Shown one piece after another: positions 60,956-64,000 of a DNA stretch of 64,000 nucleotides (its first letter is position 1; the number at the start of each line of letters is the position of its first letter). Below the pieces are notes generated by a model. It searched no databases. It had not been told where the DNA came from and saw only the letters and a program-made list of their open reading frames with translations. The position numbers were made by a program, and so were the translations under genes. The stretch lies in NCBI GenBank assembly GCA_946405105.1, contig CAMJFY010000003.1, positions 42,922 through 106,921 of the forward strand. The letters run 5' to 3'. This DNA comes from an uncultured Caryophanales bacterium. GTDB taxonomy: Bacteria > Bacillota_I > Bacilli_A > Acholeplasmatales > Anaeroplasmataceae.

Positions 60956-63286
60956 CTAATATCTAGTGATATTAACAGTTATATTTTTATCATTTTGATA
61001 TATTGGATATATATTATTTATTTCTTCTAATAGCTTGTCGCTATCAGCTAAAACAGTAATAATAAATCTAAATATATCATTTTTCTTAAATAATGGTGCT
61101 TCAGCAGGACCTAAGACATTATTTTTATCTATTGCCACATTCTTAAGTTTTCCTGTAATCTTTTTTGCTTCTTCAAAAGCTAGATTACAATCCTTTGATT
61201 CTATCATTAATTCAATTAAGGTAGAGAAAGGAGGTAAGCATTGAAGCTTTCTTCTTTCTATTTCATAATTATAAAATGATAAATAATCATGTTTTGAAGC
61301 AGCTTTAATAACAAAGTTATTAGGGCTATATGTTTGAATGATAATTTTACCATTCTTTTTGGCTCTACCTGCACGGCCTGATACCTGCTCAATTAAATTG
61401 AAGGCAACCATAGATGCATCAAATGATGGATATTGAAGTGCGATATCGGCATTAATTACACCAACAAGTGTTACATCATCAAAATCTAGACCTTTAGTTA
61501 TCATTTGAGTTCCGATTAAAATATCAGCCTCATGGTTTTTAAATTCATGATATGCATTTTCATAATCAGATATTTTATTAATAGTATCTAAATCTATTCT
61601 TAAGGCTTTAGCCTCAGGTAATATTTTATTTACTTCTTCTAATATCTTTTCAGTACCATTACCAACAAATCTTATCTTATCACTTCCACAATGTGGGCAT
61701 GTAGATGGATTTGACATTTTAAATCCACAATAATGACATGATAATAAATTAGATTTTTTATGATATGTAAGTGAAGCATCACAATGAGGACATTTAATTG
61801 CTTCACCACAATTCCTACACATTACAAATGAAGAATATCCTCTTCTATTTAAAAATAGAATAGATTGTTCATGCTTATTATATGTATTAATTATTTCTTG
61901 TTTTAATACATCAGAAAATATTGTTCTATTTCCTTTTTTAAGCTCAGCTGTCATATCAACAATAATTGATTCATCAAGCTTTTTACCATTAGCTCTTTCA
62001 GGAAGCTCTAATAATTTATATTCATTATTTATTGCATAAAAATAATCACATACATCAGGAGTTGCAGAACCTAATAATAATGGGCAATTAAAGCTTTTAG
62101 CACGAAGTGTTGCAATTTCTTTAGTATCATATTTTGGATTATTCATTTGCTTATATGATGTTTCATGACATTCATCTATTATAATTATCCCTAAATTATT
62201 AATAGGGGCAAATATTGCAGATCTAGCACCTACTACAATCTTTACTTCATTATTAATAATCTTTTTCCATTCATTATATTTTTCAGAAATAGATAATCTT
62301 GAATGTAAGATAGCAATTGAATTACCAAATCTATTTTTAAATAACATTGTAATTTGAGGTGTTAAAGATATTTCAGGTACTAACATAATTGCACCTTTGT
62401 TATTTTGGATACATTTAGATATTAAATCCATATATACTAATGTCTTACCAGAGCCTGTAACACCATGCAATAAATATGTTTTATAATTATCCATATCTAT
62501 TTCATTAATAATTTCCAATTGCTTTTTATTTAGATTTATTTTCTTATTATCAGTAACATATTCTTCTTTTTCTTCTATTATTTCTTTTTTGTATATTTCT
62601 ATACATCCAGTAGCTTCTAATGCTTTAATAATATTTTTAGAATAGCCAGAATCTGATATTAATAAATCTAGAGAAATATCTTCGCTTAATTCAGATAAAT
62701 AATTATATAAATTTCTTTGTTTAGGAGAATTTAGAGATACCTCTATTTCATTAAAATGAACAAATTCTTCATATTTTTCATTTTTCTTTTTAGAGATTTT
62801 AGTATCTAATACTAAATTATTATTATCTATATTTTGATAAATGATTTTTCTTTTTTCTTCTGGTTGATTATCAATAATTAATTCAGATCTATTTTTAAAT
62901 ATTTCTTTAAACTCATCAGATAATAAAGATTTATCTTTAACCTTTACTACCTTTTGGTATTTAACCTTTAGAGCAGTAGGTATCATTTGATCTAGGGCTG
63001 TAGCGTAGAATGTAAAATTATTTTCAGCTATATATTTAGCTATATTAATAAATTCTTCATTTAATAATCTTTTTACATCTATTGTATCAATGATTTCTTT
63101 TAATGTTTTTTTACTTTCAGTTGATTCATTGATTTCAATAACATAGCCTGTCCTAATAAGCTTTCCAAATGGAACCTTTACTCTAGTACCTATTTGGATA
63201 ATATCATTTAAATAGGAAGGAATTAAATAATCAAATGTTCTATTTACTTGCTTAGTCTTAATATCTACTATTACTTTAGCAACCAT
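60956..63286 (-). CDS. priA: Primosomal replication restart helicase PriA
   Basis: Reloads the replisome at stalled forks. 776 residues: N-terminal DNA-binding domain (about 1-105), helicase core with Walker A HGVTGSGKT, DECH box and QVSGRAGRAKKNG, and two zinc sites (CRNCGEAIKCPHCDASL; CHYCGF...CPHCGSDKI). First gene of the SAM-riboswitch operon; ribosome site GGAGGGAG. Confidence 0.97.
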   Translation of the reverse strand: MVAKVIVDIKTKQVNRTFDYLIPSYLNDIIQIGTRVKVPFGKLIRTGYVIEINESTESKKTLKEIIDTIDVKRLLNEEFINIAKYIAENNFTFYATALDQMIPTALKVKYQKVVKVKDKSLLSDEFKEIFKNRSELIIDNQPEEKRKIIYQNIDNNNLVLDTKISKKKNEKYEEFVHFNEIEVSLNSPKQRNLYNYLSELSEDISLDLLISDSGYSKNIIKALEATGCIEIYKKEIIEEKEEYVTDNKKINLNKKQLEIINEIDMDNYKTYLLHGVTGSGKTLVYMDLISKCIQNNKGAIMLVPEISLTPQITMLFKNRFGNSIAILHSRLSISEKYNEWKKIINNEVKIVVGARSAIFAPINNLGIIIIDECHETSYKQMNNPKYDTKEIATLRAKSFNCPLLLGSATPDVCDYFYAINNEYKLLELPERANGKKLDESIIVDMTAELKKGNRTIFSDVLKQEIINTYNKHEQSILFLNRRGYSSFVMCRNCGEAIKCPHCDASLTYHKKSNLLSCHYCGFKMSNPSTCPHCGSDKIRFVGNGTEKILEEVNKILPEAKALRIDLDTINKISDYENAYHEFKNHEADILIGTQMITKGLDFDDVTLVGVINADIALQYPSFDASMVAFNLIEQVSGRAGRAKKNGKIIIQTYSPNNFVIKAASKHDYLSFYNYEIERRKLQCLPPFSTLIELMIESKDCNLAFEEAKKITGKLKNVAIDKNNVLGPAEAPLFKKNDIFRFIITVLADSDKLLEEINNIYPIYQNDKNITVNITRY

Positions 63287-63302
63287 TTAATCTCCCTCCT
63301 TC

Positions 63303-63428
63303 AAAATAAAAGCCATCCGTTAGGATGGCATATTAATCTCTATAACGCCATCAATCAAGCTTTAGCACCTAATTTAATAGGTTGCTTGGTAATCACAGAG
63401 CTTGCCTCTCATACCATCTTTATGACAC
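63303..63428 (-). ncRNA. SAM-I-type riboswitch with terminator platform
   Basis: Reading the minus strand from about 63427: P1 5' strand GUCAU, then AAAGAU, then a P2 with a textbook kink-turn (GGUA stem, GA/GA pairs, 3-nt bulge UGU, GAG/CUC stem), then AGCAACC, loop, GGUGCUAAA (the S-box core words), and P1 3' strand AUGGC. Terminator GCCATCC, loop, GGATGGC and a T-rich tail is at 63303-63329. GATGGC of P1 can pair with GCCATC of the terminator, so antiterminator and P1 exclude each other: SAM should turn the operon off. The P4 element of classic S-boxes is not obvious. Confidence 0.82.
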
Positions 63429-63433
63429 TATAA

Positions 63434-63462
63434 ATTATACATTTTTTATTAATATATTACAA
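63434..63462 (-). promoter_or_regulatory. Promoter of SAM-riboswitch operon
   Basis: TTGTAA (63462-63457), 17 nt, TGTATAAT with -10 at 63439-63434 on the minus strand; transcription would start close to the aptamer. Confidence 0.7.
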
Positions 63463-63482
63463 TATATTTAAAATAAATTATT

Positions 63483-64000
63483 TTAAAATAAGGAAACTGT
63501 TTTAGCAATTTTTTCTTCAGTTAAATTGAATGCGGCAACTGGTCTTAAAATTGCCTTTAGTACTACAAATAATGCAAGTGATTGTGGCAATAAATAAACT
63601 AGATTTTTAGGAAGTGATGTAGTAATCATATATGTTATAGTTTGATCTACATTAAATTTAGAAATAATTCCCCAAGAAATACCACCAATTATTACATTAC
63701 ATAATAAATTTACTATTACTCTTGCGATAAAGCATCTTGTAAATGTTACATATGTTTTATGTAAACATATTGCATATGCAAAACATGCTACCATTGATTG
63801 AAGTGTATATCCAATAAAGAACATTCCATCTGGTTTAATTAGATATCCAATAATATCACTTAGCATACCGATAACTAATGCTGGGGCAGGACCAAATAAC
63901 ATACATGCAGTACCTAAAAATAGGAATCCAAATCCGATACCTAATTCACCAAAGCCTGATGGTATTGGGATGAATTTACATACCATTACTGCTGCTAATA
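63483..64000 (-). CDS. ECF transporter S component, FolT-like (partial)
   Basis: At least 172 residues; the frame continues past the right edge (LAAVMVCKFIPIP), so the internal Met at 63986 is not the start. About five hydrophobic segments. FGFLFLGTACMLFGPAPALVIGMLSDIIGYLIKPDGMFFIGYTLQSMVACFAYAICL matches the folate-family S components, which bind folate and use a shared EcfAAT energy module. Substrate assignment by family likeness only. It lies upstream of the riboswitch, with no clear terminator between. Confidence 0.8.
   Translation of the reverse strand, partial: LAAVMVCKFIPIPSGFGELGIGFGFLFLGTACMLFGPAPALVIGMLSDIIGYLIKPDGMFFIGYTLQSMVACFAYAICLHKTYVTFTRCFIARVIVNLLCNVIIGGISWGIISKFNVDQTITYMITTSLPKNLVYLLPQSLALFVVLKAILRPVAAFNLTEEKIAKTVSLF

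Noticed and set aside
1..64000. Mycoplasma genetic code (TGA as Trp)
   Set aside because: Trp residues are TGG and TGA serves as a stop, for example at the end of deoB.

Overview
The window reads as chromosomal DNA of a very low-GC, Gram-positive-type bacterium in the Bacilli/Mollicutes neighbourhood. The evidence is A+T-rich codons, T-box and SAM riboswitch leaders, consensus sigma-A promoters, plsY divergent from parE-parC, and the rplU-prp-rpmA order with a Prp-cleavable L27. TGG encodes Trp and TGA is used as stop (deoB, for example), so it does not use the Mycoplasma code. The gene set recalls uncultured gut lineages (RF39, Erysipelotrichales or Acholeplasmatales-like), but that placement is inference.

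Layout. 1-2921: a lipoprotein cut by the window edge, then metY-metA (minus). 3095-7461: a tightly overlapping plus-strand operon hemW-xerD-deoB-Fe-ADH that ends in a strong terminator. 7462-9527: 2 kb without genes, carrying a dif-like 28-bp site at 8745-8772. From 9551 to the right edge almost every gene is on the minus strand. Transcription therefore converges on the dif-like site, as expected at a replication terminus. A repeat (A-rich/TTTCGAA tract, then ATCTAGT-N7-ACTAGAT) occurs three times to the left of the dif-like site in one orientation and three times 4-5 kb to its right in the opposite orientation. Between the two arms lie a catalytically dead Fic-like winged-helix protein and a TGS-type nucleoside kinase. 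This mirrored array is the most unusual structure in the window and could be an undescribed terminus-organising or fork-trap system.

13173-32528: an inactive S24/S26-peptidase-like protein, parE-parC, EFR1 ferredoxin, plsY, a small 2[4Fe-4S] ferredoxin, an EF-G paralogue, an XRE membrane protein, a DUF368 (PopT-type) transporter with a zinc ribbon, radC, folC and valS. 32521-33333: a GNAT gene and valS are driven by a valine T-box leader. 33319-43105: MATE, a decayed DUF1016 gene, then the housekeeping cluster recO-era-cdd-ybeY-HAD-BspA-like, obg, and rplU-prp-rpmA. 43375-49384: a seven-gene 5-keto-4-deoxyuronate catabolic operon (eda, two kdgK, yhcH, a TIM-barrel isomerase, kduI, kduD) with a consensus promoter and a palindromic operator. 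It converts DKI through KDG and KDPG to pyruvate and glyceraldehyde-3-phosphate. 49489-52308: an ArsB/NhaD-type permease, a VbhA-Fic toxin-antitoxin pair and an AbiEi/DUF6088-like antitoxin. 52436-56700: secA, hpf and small genes. 56757-63462: priA-fmt-HD-GYP-like-TSCPD-metK-GNAT, headed by a SAM-I-type riboswitch with visibly exclusive terminator and antiterminator pairings. The right edge cuts a FolT-like ECF gene.

Methionine and SAM economy recurs: metY and metA (predicted to use acetyl-CoA) make methionine, metK makes SAM under a SAM riboswitch, and fmt shares that operon. No rRNA, tRNA, CRISPR array or insertion sequence was recognised.
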